Shown: positions 17,518 through 26,044, counted from the stretch's first letter. The stretch: DNA of 64,000 nt from Haloarcula salinisoli (GCF_019599405.1 NZ_RKLQ01000001.1:1240001-1304000); one strand, 5' to 3'. A program made the numbers and translations. The notes: generated by a model from the letters alone, not told the origin.

Positions 17518-19590
17518 CTACTCCTCCATCTCGCTTTTGGCGACCTCCGCGCCGGCGAACTCGAGCACTTCCTTCGCGCCCTCCTCGGAGTAGCCCTGTT
17601 CGATGAGGGCGTCTATCCACTGGTTGCGCTCGTCGTCGTCCATATCGCCCGACGAGACCAGCGCGGAGAAGTTGATGTTGTGTTTCTTGTCCTCCCAGAG
17701 CTTGCGTTCGAGGGCACGGCGCAGGCGGTCGTTGTCCTGCGGGTTGAAGGTGTCACCCTCGCGTGCCCGGCGGCTGACCCAGTTCGAGACCTCCTGGCGG
17801 AAGTCGTCCTTGCGGTCCTCCGGGAGGTTCAGCTTCTCCTCGACGGAACGGAGGAACTGCTCGTCGGGCTCTTGCTCCCGACCGGTCAGTTCGTCCTCGA
17901 CGGTGTCGTCGTCGATGTAGGCCATCACGTGGTCCATGTACTTCTCGCCCTGGCGCTGAATCTCGTCCATGTCGTATGCCAGCGCGTGGCGCACGTCCTC
18001 GATGGCCCGCTCCTTGTACTCCTCCCGGACGAGTTCGAGGAAGCGGTAGTACTCGTCGAACGACTCCGAGTCGATAGAGCCGTGGTTCTCTAAGTTCCCC
18101 TCCAGGTGGTTGAACGTCGTCAGCGGCGAGAGGAAGCTCCGTGAGCGGTGCATCGAGTCCATGATGGCCTCCGCTATCTCGTCGCCGATGAAGCGGGGCG
18201 AGACGCCGTCCATCCCCTCGCGGATGTCGGCGGCCTGTTCGGCCTCCTCGCGGAGCTTCTTCACGTCGATGTCGTCGGCCTCGTCTATCTCGCCGTTGTA
18301 CGCTTTGGCCTTCTGGACCAGTTCGACCGACTCGGTGTCGGGCTCCTCGATGCGGGTGAGCACGCCGAAGAGGCCCGCCATCTCCAGGGTGTGGGGTTCG
18401 ACCTGGATATCCGGCAGGTCGGCGTTGCGCAGCATCTTCCGGTATATCTTCGCCTCCTCCTCGTACTGGAGGACATAGGGGAAGTCGATGCGTTTGGTCC
18501 GGTCGTTGAAGGCCTCCATCTTCTCGTCGCCTTTCTTGTCCCGGTACTCGGGCATGTTCGTCCGGCCGACGATGACCTGGTCGATGTCGATACGGGGGTT
18601 GTTCTTCGGTTTGATAGTCTGTTCCTGACTGGCGTGCAGGAAGTCATAGAGGAACTCCCGCTGGAGTTTGAGCAGCTCCTCGCCGGAGAAGATACCGCGG
18701 TTCGCGTTACAGAACGCGCCCGAATAGTCGAAGGCTCGCGGGTCGCTCTCGCCGTAGATGGCTATCTTCGAGTAGTTGACGTCGCCGGTCAGTTCGGTCT
18801 CGTCCTGGTTCTTCTTGTCCTTGGGTTCGAAGGTCTCGATACCCTGGCGCTGGTTCTCGTCGGCAACGAAGCGAATTATCTCGACGTGGTTCTCCAGCAC
18901 TTCCTGGAGGTTGTCGTCGTAGTACGCCAGTAGCCGGTCCATGTAGAACTCCGAGGCCGGGTCCAGGTCCTGCTCGTTGCGGATGGTGTAGGGGGCGTCT
19001 AGCTCCTCGTTGATGTCCTCGATGACCCGGTCGCGCTGGTCCTGTGGCAGCAAGACGAGCGGGTCCTGGTTCATCGGCGAGCGGACCACGTCGTCGGCGG
19101 GGTCCTGGTCGTGGACGACGTCACAGAGGTTCGTCCAGCGGAACGTGTACATCCGACCCTCGTCGCCGCGGGTGTAGTCCTCGTAGTACCGACGGACCTG
19201 GCGGTCAAAGTCGGACTTGCCCGACCCGACCGGACCCAGTAGGAGCTTGATGCGTTTCTCCGGGCCCAGACCACGGGCGCCGGACTTGACCTTGTTGACG
19301 AACTCGTGGATGGCCTCGTGGACCTCCCGGCCGTAGAAGGTGTTCTCCCCGTCGGTGATGGGGTCCTCGCTGGCTATCTTGTATTCGACGACGCCGGCGT
19401 CCTCGTCGTATTCGGTGCCGTAGTAGTCGAACATATCCGCCACGCGCTGGTGGGCGTTTCGGGCGATTCGTGGGTCCTCGTACAGCTGGTCGAGGTACCA
19501 GTCGAACGTCCGGGTGGTCCGGAGGTCCGCTGGAATCGTGTCCTTGTACTCCTGGCTCAGTGCTTCTAGTGTCTCTTTGTTCTGACTCAT
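17518..19590 (-). CDS. prkA: PrkA-type serine protein kinase, first gene of the operon
   Basis: A 690-residue PrkA-family protein with Walker A at 119-126 (GPVGSGKS) inside 'RIKLLLGPVGSGKSDF'. The block 'TFYGREVHEAI' precedes it and 'SDPRAFDYSGAFCNANRG' lies further on. The region 'EQTIKPKNNPRIDIDQVIVGRTN' (split) followed by 'YRDKKGDEKMEAFNDRTKRIDFPY' is strongly PrkA-like. It is closer to bacterial PrkA in length (about 640) than its neighbour. It heads a four-gene operon prkA-prkA-DUF444-spoVR, probably induced by starvation or stress, and is preceded by an unusually long spacer. Confidence 0.94.
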   Translation of the reverse strand: MSQNKETLEALSQEYKDTIPADLRTTRTFDWYLDQLYEDPRIARNAHQRVADMFDYYGTEYDEDAGVVEYKIASEDPITDGENTFYGREVHEAIHEFVNKVKSGARGLGPEKRIKLLLGPVGSGKSDFDRQVRRYYEDYTRGDEGRMYTFRWTNLCDVVHDQDPADDVVRSPMNQDPLVLLPQDQRDRVIEDINEELDAPYTIRNEQDLDPASEFYMDRLLAYYDDNLQEVLENHVEIIRFVADENQRQGIETFEPKDKKNQDETELTGDVNYSKIAIYGESDPRAFDYSGAFCNANRGIFSGEELLKLQREFLYDFLHASQEQTIKPKNNPRIDIDQVIVGRTNMPEYRDKKGDEKMEAFNDRTKRIDFPYVLQYEEEAKIYRKMLRNADLPDIQVEPHTLEMAGLFGVLTRIEEPDTESVELVQKAKAYNGEIDEADDIDVKKLREEAEQAADIREGMDGVSPRFIGDEIAEAIMDSMHRSRSFLSPLTTFNHLEGNLENHGSIDSESFDEYYRFLELVREEYKERAIEDVRHALAYDMDEIQRQGEKYMDHVMAYIDDDTVEDELTGREQEPDEQFLRSVEEKLNLPEDRKDDFRQEVSNWVSRRAREGDTFNPQDNDRLRRALERKLWEDKKHNINFSALVSSGDMDDDERNQWIDALIEQGYSEEGAKEVLEFAGAEVAKSEMEE

Positions 19591-20025
19591 GCTATCTCGA
19601 TTAGTTCTTCACGCGACGCAATCGACGCCACGCGAACGCCTCGGGGACAGTCCGACTGTAACAGCCGCCGCTCCGACCGTGAATAAGCTGGAGCCGCGGC
19701 ATGACCCGTCCGTTCGGGCCGGTTGGCAAGCGATACCATGTGAATGCTGGCGGGGTGGGACGGTACCGCTCCACCCTCTTGGTAACGGGTGACAGCCTTC
19801 GACTGTAGTTCCGATACTATTTATCACATGAGAGCTTCAACAATAAGAGCCTTTTGCCATAGTACATAAACCACCGGGAATATCACCCGGATATCTACGG
19901 GTGAATCCGGGGACGGCAGCGCGCCGGTATGGTATACCAAAGCAGTATTCTGGTACGTAGTTTATAAGTAATCGAACCCGGAGCCAGCCGACAGCGTATT
20001 GACCGCCGAGCCACAGCCCCCGGAT
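19591..20025. promoter_or_regulatory. 435-base divergent spacer: prkA operon leader and DUF5820 promoter
   Basis: No gene is visible. For prkA (minus), the best TATA-like box is 'gataaatag' near 19818-19826, which would give a leader of about 200 bases containing a gggtgg/ccaccc hairpin near 19755-19783. For the plus-strand gene, 'tttataag' near 19970-19977 fits a start near 20000. Between the promoters, 19874-19911 can form three mutually exclusive stems: 19874-19878 with 19886-19890, 19884-19889 with 19898-19903, and 19886-19891 with 19906-19911. A short palindrome, ggtat-ggt-atacc, lies near 19926-19940. Regulator binding is likely but unidentified. Confidence 0.5.
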
Positions 20026-20400
20026 ATGAACACAGCGGCACTGGCCGAGGACTGGACGGTGTGGAACCAGACCGAGACGGAACTCATCCTCGCGTACCGT
20101 CCCGACGTCTTCGACAGCGAGGCCTTTCCCGCACCCTGTCTGCCGACTATCTATCTCACCCACGGCAAGCGAACCCGGCGCCCCGGCGCCGACCGGACCG
20201 GCGAGGACTGGTACGTCACTCTCTACCTGGAGCCGGAGGTCGACCACCAGGTCGACGTCTCGCCGGACCGCGAGACAGCCGTCGACGCCGCGGTGACACT
20301 CGCCAACGACTTCGCCGCCGGCGAGTTCGACTTCCGGGCGCTGTATCAGGTTCCCCGCGAGGCGTATCTGGACGAACTAGACGAGCTTACGGGCCGATAG
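20026..20400 (+). CDS. DUF5820-like haloarchaeal protein
   Basis: A 124-residue soluble acidic protein matching, from memory, the haloarchaeal DUF5820 family. Conserved-looking blocks are 'WTVWNQTETELILAYRPDVF', 'PAPCLPTIYLTHGKR' and 'WYVTLYLEPEVDHQ', suggesting a beta-rich fold. No catalytic residues are recognised. ATG 20026 is preferred to TTG 19999. It faces the prkA operon across the long spacer but there is no evidence of a functional link. Confidence 0.75.
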   Translation: MNTAALAEDWTVWNQTETELILAYRPDVFDSEAFPAPCLPTIYLTHGKRTRRPGADRTGEDWYVTLYLEPEVDHQVDVSPDRETAVDAAVTLANDFAAGEFDFRALYQVPREAYLDELDELTGR

Positions 20401-20503
20401 ACGGCCACAGCGGTTCGGCGCGGTTCGTACCGACCTCGGGGACAGCGCTTCGGCCCAGCGCACGAGCCGCCCTCGACACGCTCGACCTCGCCGGCGAAAG
20501 CTA

Positions 20504-21442
20504 TCACGCGAAGGCCGCCCGGGCGTCGGCCGGCGTCGACAGTTCGATACAGGTCGCCTCGGGCGCGATTCGCTCCACGAGTGACGTGAGCACGCCGGCC
20601 GGCGGGAACTCGACGAACCGCTCGACGCCGGCGTCTCGGAGTCGCTCGACCACCCGAATCCAGTTCACCGGCGAGGTTATCTGCGCGGTGAGGTCCCGCC
20701 GTGGGACTGCCGGCTCCGTGTACACCTCACCGCTCACGTCGGAGACGACCGGTCTCGATGCCGGGTCGAACGACACGTCCGCCATAGCCCGTTCGGCGCA
20801 GTCCACCGCCGACGCCATCACCGGCGAGTGGAACGCGGCCTCGACAGCCAGTTCGTGGAACCGCGCGCGAGTCCGGCTTTCGAGCGTCTCCTTGATGGCG
20901 GCTACGCCGTCGGGAGTCCCGCTGACGACGGTCTCTCCGGGCGCGTTGTACAGCGCCACGCCGACGTCCTCGCGCTCCCGGCACGCGTCGGCGACGGTTT
21001 CGGCGTCCGCGACAAGCACCGCGACCATCGTGCCAGGTCCGTCACGACTCGCCGCCCGTTCCATACATTCGCCCCGGCGCTTGGTGAGCGAGACGGCCGT
21101 CTCGGGGGCCAGCATCTCGGCCGCCGTGATTGCGGTGAACTGGCCGAGACTGTGGCCCGAGTAGTAGGCCGGTTCGACGCCGAATCGTTCGCTGACACCA
21201 GCGAACACCGAGTAGCTGGTCGCAACCTGGACCGGCTGTATGTTGCTCGGTTCCCGGAGCCTCGCCTCGGTCCCAGCGAAGCAGAGCTGGCGCAGTGCCG
21301 TATCGACCGCACCGTCGAGTCGGTCGAAGGTCCGACGCGTCTCGGGCCAGGCCCGGTGGAACGGTTGCCCCATCCCGACCGACTGATTCCCCTGTCCGGG
21401 GAAGAGAAACGCCGTGTCGTCCAATGTGGTGTGCTGTGTCAT
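20504..21442 (-). CDS. fabD: FabD-like malonyl/acyl-CoA transacylase
   Basis: A 312-residue acyltransferase of the FabD/polyketide AT family. The N-terminal 'FLFPGQGNQSVGMG' is typical. The nucleophile elbow is G96-H-S98-L-G, the carboxylate-binding arginine is R123 in 'KRRGECMERA' (equivalent to E. coli R117, so a malonyl-type substrate is expected), and the catalytic histidine is H205 in 'AFHSPVM'. Archaea lack a standard type II fatty-acid synthase, so the acceptor (ACP, CoA or other) is unclear. It overlaps the upstream R2lox gene by four bases (ATGA), indicating one operon. No acyl carrier protein or ketosynthase is nearby. Confidence 0.9.
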   Translation of the reverse strand: MTQHTTLDDTAFLFPGQGNQSVGMGQPFHRAWPETRRTFDRLDGAVDTALRQLCFAGTEARLREPSNIQPVQVATSYSVFAGVSERFGVEPAYYSGHSLGQFTAITAAEMLAPETAVSLTKRRGECMERAASRDGPGTMVAVLVADAETVADACREREDVGVALYNAPGETVVSGTPDGVAAIKETLESRTRARFHELAVEAAFHSPVMASAVDCAERAMADVSFDPASRPVVSDVSGEVYTEPAVPRRDLTAQITSPVNWIRVVERLRDAGVERFVEFPPAGVLTSLVERIAPEATCIELSTPADARAAFA

Positions 21443-22299
21443 CGACTCGTGCAGCCGGTGACCGACCCGCCGTCGGTGTCGCGCTCGGCGAGTTGCTCCA
21501 GCCGACGCCGCCGCTGCCGGCGAGCTACCGTCAGAAGTGCGTCGCTGTCGGGACCCGGCACCCCCTTCCAACCCATCTCGGAGACCACGGCGTCGACCGG
21601 GTCGGCGAGTTCCGAGACGGTCGCCTCGACCGTCGACAGGTCGACCGCACCCGATTCAAGCAGGTCGACCAGGCGTGTGAGTCCGTAGCCGACGTGTCGC
21701 GCCTCGTCGCCCCGGACGGCGGCGAACCCGTCGACCAGCCCGGGGAGTGACGGGCCCGCAGTGTCCGGGCCGAAGGTCGCCTCGATGGCGTGGAACCCGG
21801 TCTGTCCGAGGACCCCCTCCACGGTGAGGTGGTAGTGGGCGAACGCCTCCGCACGCCGGCGGGGCGTATCCCGCTCCAGGAGGGCGTTCATCGCCGCCTC
21901 GGTGCTGTCGAACACCGTCTCGTAGGGGTCGCTGAACCACTTGTCGGCGGTCGGCGACGTCGGGCCTAGCCCGCGTTCCGCCTCGACCGGCTGGACGGCG
22001 GTGTTCCAGTAGCGGTCGAAGAACGCGGCGTGTTTGGCCTCCTCGTAGATGTGGCTCGCGACGAACCACTGGTCGGTCCCGCCGTCGACGGTCGTCGCCA
22101 GCGGACGGAGATCCTCGGTGACACGCTCCTCCCCGGCCCCGAACATCGCGACCGCGGCGCGCAACTGCGCGAACTGGCGCCGACCGAGGTCGGCCAGTGT
22201 GTCCCGGTCGGCGGCGAAGTCGATATCGAACGGACTCCAGTCGCTGTCGACGGCGTGTCGGAAGTACCGTGCCGCCATATCACGCTCACCGTCCTGCAT
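21439..22299 (-). CDS. R2-like ligand-binding oxidase (R2lox), Mn/Fe ferritin-like
   Basis: A 286-residue ferritin-like protein. Every R2lox hallmark is present at the right spacing: metal ligands E57, E87, H90 (EEAKH), E161, E199 and H202 (DEARH), plus the Val-Tyr pair that forms the ether crosslink, V60 (three after E57) and Y156 (five before E161). Known R2lox proteins assemble a Mn/Fe cofactor, use oxygen, and bind a long-chain fatty acid; the physiological substrate is unknown. ATG 22299 is chosen; ATG 22278 is an alternative. It is first in an operon with a FabD-like transacylase, which hints at an acyl substrate. Confidence 0.92.
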   Translation of the reverse strand: MQDGERDMAARYFRHAVDSDWSPFDIDFAADRDTLADLGRRQFAQLRAAVAMFGAGEERVTEDLRPLATTVDGGTDQWFVASHIYEEAKHAAFFDRYWNTAVQPVEAERGLGPTSPTADKWFSDPYETVFDSTEAAMNALLERDTPRRRAEAFAHYHLTVEGVLGQTGFHAIEATFGPDTAGPSLPGLVDGFAAVRGDEARHVGYGLTRLVDLLESGAVDLSTVEATVSELADPVDAVVSEMGWKGVPGPDSDALLTVARRQRRRRLEQLAERDTDGGSVTGCTSR

Positions 22300-22578
22300 A
22301 CGTCGACCGTTACAGGAGAGCGGATTAAATCTGGGGTGTGTGTACCGAACCTGCGAACGCTCCTGAGAGCCCCCAACTCTCGCCGTGCCGGCTATCCACC
22401 CCGCTATTGGTGGGCTTTCTGGCTGTTCGGACTCGGAGATGGCCACCAACACGGAGCGAACAGATGGCAGATCGACCAGAGTTTTCGGCGGCGTAAACCG
22501 CGTTTGCACACACAGTCGCCGAGGCAGCGACCGGCTTCGAGCCCGACACTTACCTTCCGGGCCCGTCTACAGTCAACC
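22300..22578. other. Spacer between R2lox and UPF0179, with a MITE-end relic
   Basis: No gene is visible in these 279 bases. They hold divergent promoters. At 22412-22428 there is a 17-base match to the terminal repeat of the MITE-like element at 50752-50901 ('ggctttctggctgttc' core). A weaker left end ('gagagcccc') lies near 22371. This looks like a decayed or deleted copy of that element. Confidence 0.5.
22412..22428. repeat. Solo terminal-repeat relic of the MITE-like element
   Basis: These 17 bases equal the right terminal repeat of the element at 50884-50901 except for one substitution (g for a), and they match the reverse complement of its left terminal repeat exactly. A match of this length in a gene-free spacer is unlikely by chance. 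Its partner end is poorly preserved. Confidence 0.65.
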
Positions 22579-23031
22579 ATGACTACTGTCACCCTCGTCG
22601 GCACTCGCCTCGCCGAGGCCGGCGAAGAGTTCGTCTACCGCGGTGAGGCGTCGGGGTGTGCGGGCTGCCCGTACCGGGACCAGTGTCTCAATCTCACGCC
22701 AGGGCGGCGCTACCGTATCACCGAGGTCCGCGAGAGCGGTCAGACACTCGACTGTGCGGTCCACGACGCTGGCGTCCGGGCCGTGGAAGTAGAGCCCGCC
22801 GCTATCCGTGTGAACGTCCCGACGAAGGGTGCCTTCGCCGGAAGCACGGCCGAACTGGCCGGTCCCTGCCCGCACACCGAGTGTCCGAGCCACCCCTACT
22901 GCGAACCACAGGGTGCGGACTTCGACACGGAGTATCGCATCACGGAGGTGCTCGGGGACCCGCCCCACGACTACTGTATGCTCGACCGGGACCTCACCAT
23001 GGTCGAGTTCGAAGCGCCCGACGACGCGTGA
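22579..23031 (+). CDS. UPF0179 family protein, cysteine-rich
   Basis: A 150-residue archaeal protein of the UPF0179 family, function unknown. It has two cysteine clusters: 'CAGCPYRDQC' (about 27-36) followed by 'LNLTPGRRYRI', and 'CPHTECPSHPYC' (about 95-106), then 'DYCMLDRDLTMVEFE'. The spacing suggests a metal or Fe-S site shared between the clusters. The archaeal-wide conservation implies a basic cellular role. It overlaps the next gene by GTGA, so the two are co-translated. Confidence 0.93.
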   Translation: MTTVTLVGTRLAEAGEEFVYRGEASGCAGCPYRDQCLNLTPGRRYRITEVRESGQTLDCAVHDAGVRAVEVEPAAIRVNVPTKGAFAGSTAELAGPCPHTECPSHPYCEPQGADFDTEYRITEVLGDPPHDYCMLDRDLTMVEFEAPDDA

Positions 23032-23615
23032 CCGTGGCGACCACGCTCCCCGTCGGCGCGGTCGAGGAGGACTGTGTCGTCAGTCCACCGGCCGGCAAAG
23101 CGGTTCGGTTTCGTGACCGTCCGGAGGACCCGAGTCGGGACCCGCTAACGTTCGATATGTGGCTCGCCGCAGAGGGGTCACACGGTCCGATGCGACATAT
23201 CCACCCGGAGCAGGTCGAACGGCTGACAGTCAGGTCGGGCCGGATGGGGCTCTGGCACGACGGCGAGCAATCCGAGCTGGAGATGGGCGAAACGGCCGTC
23301 ATCCCCGCCGGCGACCCACATCGGTTCTGGAACGCGGGCGAGGGCGTCCTCCATATCCACGGCTCGGTCACCCCAGGGCTCCGCACGGAGCAGTTCATGC
23401 GCATCACGTACGGGCTCGCTCGCGACGGCGCCCCGGTGACGCCGTCTGGAATGCCGCTGAACGGCCTCAGACTGGCCGTCCTGCTGTCGGAGTACGACGA
23501 TATGCTGTGGCTCGCGGCGCTCCCGCTGTGGGTCCAGACGTTCGGCGTCGACCTGCTCGCGCCGCTCGGACGCGCGCTCGGGTACGACAACAGCTATCCG
23601 GAGTTGCTCCAGTAG
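23028..23615 (+). CDS. Cupin-domain protein
   Basis: A 195-residue single-cupin protein. Motif 1 is 'MRHIHPEQVERLTVRSGRMGL', giving two His and a Glu as candidate metal ligands. Motif 2 is 'MGETAVIPAGDPHRFWNAG', with a third His. A hydrophobic C-terminal region ('LRLAVLLSEYDDMLWLAALPLWVQ') may be a membrane-associated or packing helix. Substrate is unknown. Start is taken as GTG 23028, overlapping the UPF0179 stop by four bases; GTG 23034 is the alternative. No ATG lies early enough to retain the cupin. Confidence 0.82.
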   Translation: MTVATTLPVGAVEEDCVVSPPAGKAVRFRDRPEDPSRDPLTFDMWLAAEGSHGPMRHIHPEQVERLTVRSGRMGLWHDGEQSELEMGETAVIPAGDPHRFWNAGEGVLHIHGSVTPGLRTEQFMRITYGLARDGAPVTPSGMPLNGLRLAVLLSEYDDMLWLAALPLWVQTFGVDLLAPLGRALGYDNSYPELLQ

Positions 23616-23641
23616 TCCAGCAGGTATCCGGAACGGCGCCC

Positions 23642-24430
23642 CTAATCGAGGGTCCCGACGTGACTGCCCATATAGCCGTAGACGTCCTCGTACCCCTCGG
23701 CCGAGAGCAACACAGGGTGGAAATCCTCGTCGGCGTAGAGCGTCTCGCCGTCCGCAGCGGCGATAGGGTCGCCCGCCGCCACCGGTTCGAAGTTCTCCAC
23801 GAAGGTCTCGTACTCCTCGGCGGCGGCCTTGGGGATGGGACCGCCCAGCTGGAACACCGGCAGCGATTGCTTCCGGACCGGCGCCGGCTCGTCCGTGACG
23901 CAAAGTGCTGCGAGGAACTCCCGGATGACCTGCTCGGCGTTCGCGGCGGCCGCTGGCGACCCCTGGTAGCCACACTCGATTTCGATGGCCGAGGGTGCGA
24001 CCGAGAACAGCCGTCCCTCGTTGTTCCCCTTCGTCCGGACGATGGCGTCGACCGAGAGCTTCGGGCAGATGTCCCGGGCCAGCTCCGAGAGCTCGTCGAC
24101 CAGCGCGAACATCCCATCGTAGGACTGTGTGGAGTGCAACGAGAGGACGGTACACCCCTGCAGTTCCGCGGTCAGTTCGGCGGCCAGGCGCATCTCGTGG
24201 ACGTCGCTGTCGGGGTCGCCGGGAAACACCCGATTGAGGTCGATTTCGGTGTAACGCTCGCCAGCTGCCAGCGCCCGTTCGTTGACCACGATAAACTTCA
24301 CGGGCTGATTCACCGCGGGCGGGTCCGCGAGCACCGCCTCGATGCCGTCACGGCCACAGGGCTCGTCACCGTGGATGCTCCCGACGATGGCAATCGACGG
24401 CTCTCCCTCGCCCAGTTGTTCCACTCGCAT
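23642..24430 (-). CDS. Succinylglutamate desuccinylase/aspartoacylase-family deacylase
   Basis: A 262-residue zinc-dependent M14-like amidohydrolase. The zinc ligands are visible as H20 and E23 in 'GSIHGDEPCG', and a later His in 'LSLHSTQSY'. The 'DLNRVFPGD' block holds the substrate-binding Asn-Arg pair. These proteins hydrolyse N-acyl amino acids or related amides. The protein is shorter than AstE but covers the catalytic domain and a C-terminal beta domain. It converges on the cupin gene; no pathway partner is adjacent, so the substrate is undefined. Confidence 0.9.
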   Translation of the reverse strand: MRVEQLGEGEPSIAIVGSIHGDEPCGRDGIEAVLADPPAVNQPVKFIVVNERALAAGERYTEIDLNRVFPGDPDSDVHEMRLAAELTAELQGCTVLSLHSTQSYDGMFALVDELSELARDICPKLSVDAIVRTKGNNEGRLFSVAPSAIEIECGYQGSPAAAANAEQVIREFLAALCVTDEPAPVRKQSLPVFQLGGPIPKAAAEEYETFVENFEPVAAGDPIAAADGETLYADEDFHPVLLSAEGYEDVYGYMGSHVGTLD

Positions 24431-24550
24431 CTGTTCGTAGCTCAGTAACCGGGTCCTAGTATATGTGTGGGTTTGGCGTCGGAGTGGTTACCCGCTTCCC
24501 ACAGTCGTCGAGGGGCAAGGTTATTTCAAGGTATACACCAACCGAACAGT

Positions 24551-25345
24551 ATGCGACGGCGAAGATTACTCCAGCTGACAGGAGCCATCCTCACGACGGC
24601 CACCGCCGGCTGTGTGACCACGTCCGAGGACGTGCCGGCCACGGAGACGGCCGAGACACTTCCGCCGACAGACACCATCGATTCGACGACCGGGTCGGCG
24701 ACTGGCGCCGCCGGCACTGGGGTGACGGCGCCGATATACGCGCTCTGGAGCGCCTACACTGCGGAAGACTACGACGGAATCGTCGATGCGTACCACCCCG
24801 ACTCTCCCAACGTCCCCGACAGATCTGATATGAGCTACCAGGGGACGGTGACTGTCGAGCGCACGGGAGTCATCTCGCGGGCCGACGGCTCGGCGACCGT
24901 CGAGGCCGAGGTGACGATTCCCGGCGAGGGCGACGACACCGAAACACAGCTGTACGACATCCGACGATACCAGGGCCAGTGGCAGATCTGGTCGTGGGGC
25001 CGAAAGGACGAGGGGACCCGACCGGCAGCGCCACAGGCAGTGTTCGAATCAGAGTTCGATGGCGAAGCGACCGACGACGACAGCACCGGTATCTTGCGGA
25101 TTACACATTCGGGCGGTGACACCATCGACGCCGGCAAGCTGTTCGTCCGCGGGTCGGGTATCGTCGACGTGGGTGGGGCCACCCCGTCGGTCACGTCTCC
25201 GGACACCGCCTGGGCCAGTGCGACCGGCGACAGTGAGGTCACGGCCGGAACGTCGATTACCGTCGGTGTCACCGGCGATTACACCGTACGTCTCGTCTAC
25301 GAGGAGGGAGAGTCGAGTACGACACTCGCTGAGTTCGAGGGGTAG
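24551..25345 (+). CDS. Tat-exported lipoprotein with NTF2-like and pilin-like parts
   Basis: A 264-residue secreted protein. The N-terminus has an RRRR twin-arginine run and a lipobox ending TAGC at about residue 20, so it should be exported folded and lipid-anchored. A Thr-rich linker follows. Residues about 55-150 ('PIYALWSAYTAEDYDGIVDAY' split) resemble an NTF2/SnoaL-like fold. The C-terminal part, 'GILRITHSGGDTIDAGKLFVRG', resembles the beta domain of haloarchaeal type IV pilins, here without the pilin N-terminal helix. Function is unknown. A TATA-like 'ttatttcaa' lies about 30 bases before ATG 24551. Confidence 0.8.
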   Translation: MRRRRLLQLTGAILTTATAGCVTTSEDVPATETAETLPPTDTIDSTTGSATGAAGTGVTAPIYALWSAYTAEDYDGIVDAYHPDSPNVPDRSDMSYQGTVTVERTGVISRADGSATVEAEVTIPGEGDDTETQLYDIRRYQGQWQIWSWGRKDEGTRPAAPQAVFESEFDGEATDDDSTGILRITHSGGDTIDAGKLFVRGSGIVDVGGATPSVTSPDTAWASATGDSEVTAGTSITVGVTGDYTVRLVYEEGESSTTLAEFEG

Positions 25346-25356
25346 AGCAGCTACTC

Positions 25357-25836
25357 TCACTCCAGGTCCGCTGCGTAGGCGTAGTCGGACTCGTCGGCCA
25401 CCGGGTAGCCGTCGTCGAGTCGAATCTGCCAGCCATGCAGCACAGATGGCTGCTCCAGGGCGTTCGTCATCGTCGTTCTGACGTCCAGCATATCTACTCC
25501 GTAATAATCGTTTGGTACGCCCCGAAAGTATTGCAGCGACGTACGAAACAGCGACCGCATCCCGTCGTCGTCGGCGAAGTCGAAGTGTTTGTACGCGCCG
25601 GCGGCGACCTGGACCATTCCGTGGAGGAACTTGCTCTCGGTGCTGCCCCGTCCGTAGTTGTACCACTCGTCTTCGAAACAATCGTGTGAGTCGTGGAACT
25701 CGCCGTCGTTGAACAGCGCCACGCCGTGGACGACCGCCCAGCGCAGCGTGGCGTGTTCCCACTGCCCGTCCGCTCGCCACCCCGTCGGGTTCCCGGCCGG
25801 CGCGCCGACGCTGTCGTCGCGCGTGTGTTCGTCCAT
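25357..25836 (-). CDS. DUF309 family protein
   Basis: A 159-residue all-helical protein of the DUF309 family. The defining block is '[19 protein letters not shown]', followed by '[19 protein letters not shown]'. The His/Glu pattern ([11 protein letters not shown]) is that of a possible metal site, but no activity is established. It converges on the pilin-like lipoprotein gene with only 11 bases between the stops. Confidence 0.9.
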   Translation of the reverse strand: MDEHTRDDSVGAPAGNPTGWRADGQWEHATLRWAVVHGVALFNDGEFHDSHDCFEDEWYNYGRGSTESKFLHGMVQVAAGAYKHFDFADDDGMRSLFRTSLQYFRGVPNDYYGVDMLDVRTTMTNALEQPSVLHGWQIRLDDGYPVADESDYAYAADLE

Positions 25837-25917
25837 ACCGGAGTGTCGGCCGCCCGAGGGGTCAATCTAGCGGTCCCACGCAGTACCGCGAGCGACGCGT
25901 CGCTGTTTCCGTACGAC

Positions 25918-25925
25918 ATTTATAC
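25918..25925 (+). promoter_or_regulatory. TATA box for tRNA-Leu
   Basis: The octamer atttatac is centred about 39 bases before the mature tRNA 5' end. This is right for transcription starting near 25948 with a short trimmed leader. Confidence 0.6.
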
Positions 25926-25960
25926 CCCCGCGTCACTTGTGAGAACTGCATACGGCGCGT

Positions 25961-26044
25961 GCGAGGGTAGCCAAGCCTGGAAACGGCGGCGGACTCAAGA
26001 TCCGCTCCTGTAGAGGTCCAAGGGTTCAAATCCCTTCCCTCGCA
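25961..26044 (+). tRNA. tRNA-Leu (anticodon CAA)
   Basis: A complete class II tRNA of 84 bases. The acceptor stem is gcgaggg (25961-25967) with ccctcgc (26037-26043) and discriminator A26044. The anticodon stem is 25989-25993 with 26001-26005, with anticodon CAA at 25996-25998 reading UUG. There is a long variable arm (ctcctgtagaggt), and a T-arm with loop ttcaaat. CCA is not encoded and there is no intron. The last 11 bases recur as a direct repeat at 26093-26103. Confidence 0.96.

Noticed and set aside
16681-18093. A 470-codon open frame antisense to the two PrkA genes
   Set aside because: It is hydrophobic and Val-rich, as expected from the complement of acidic haloarchaeal codons. No homology is evident.
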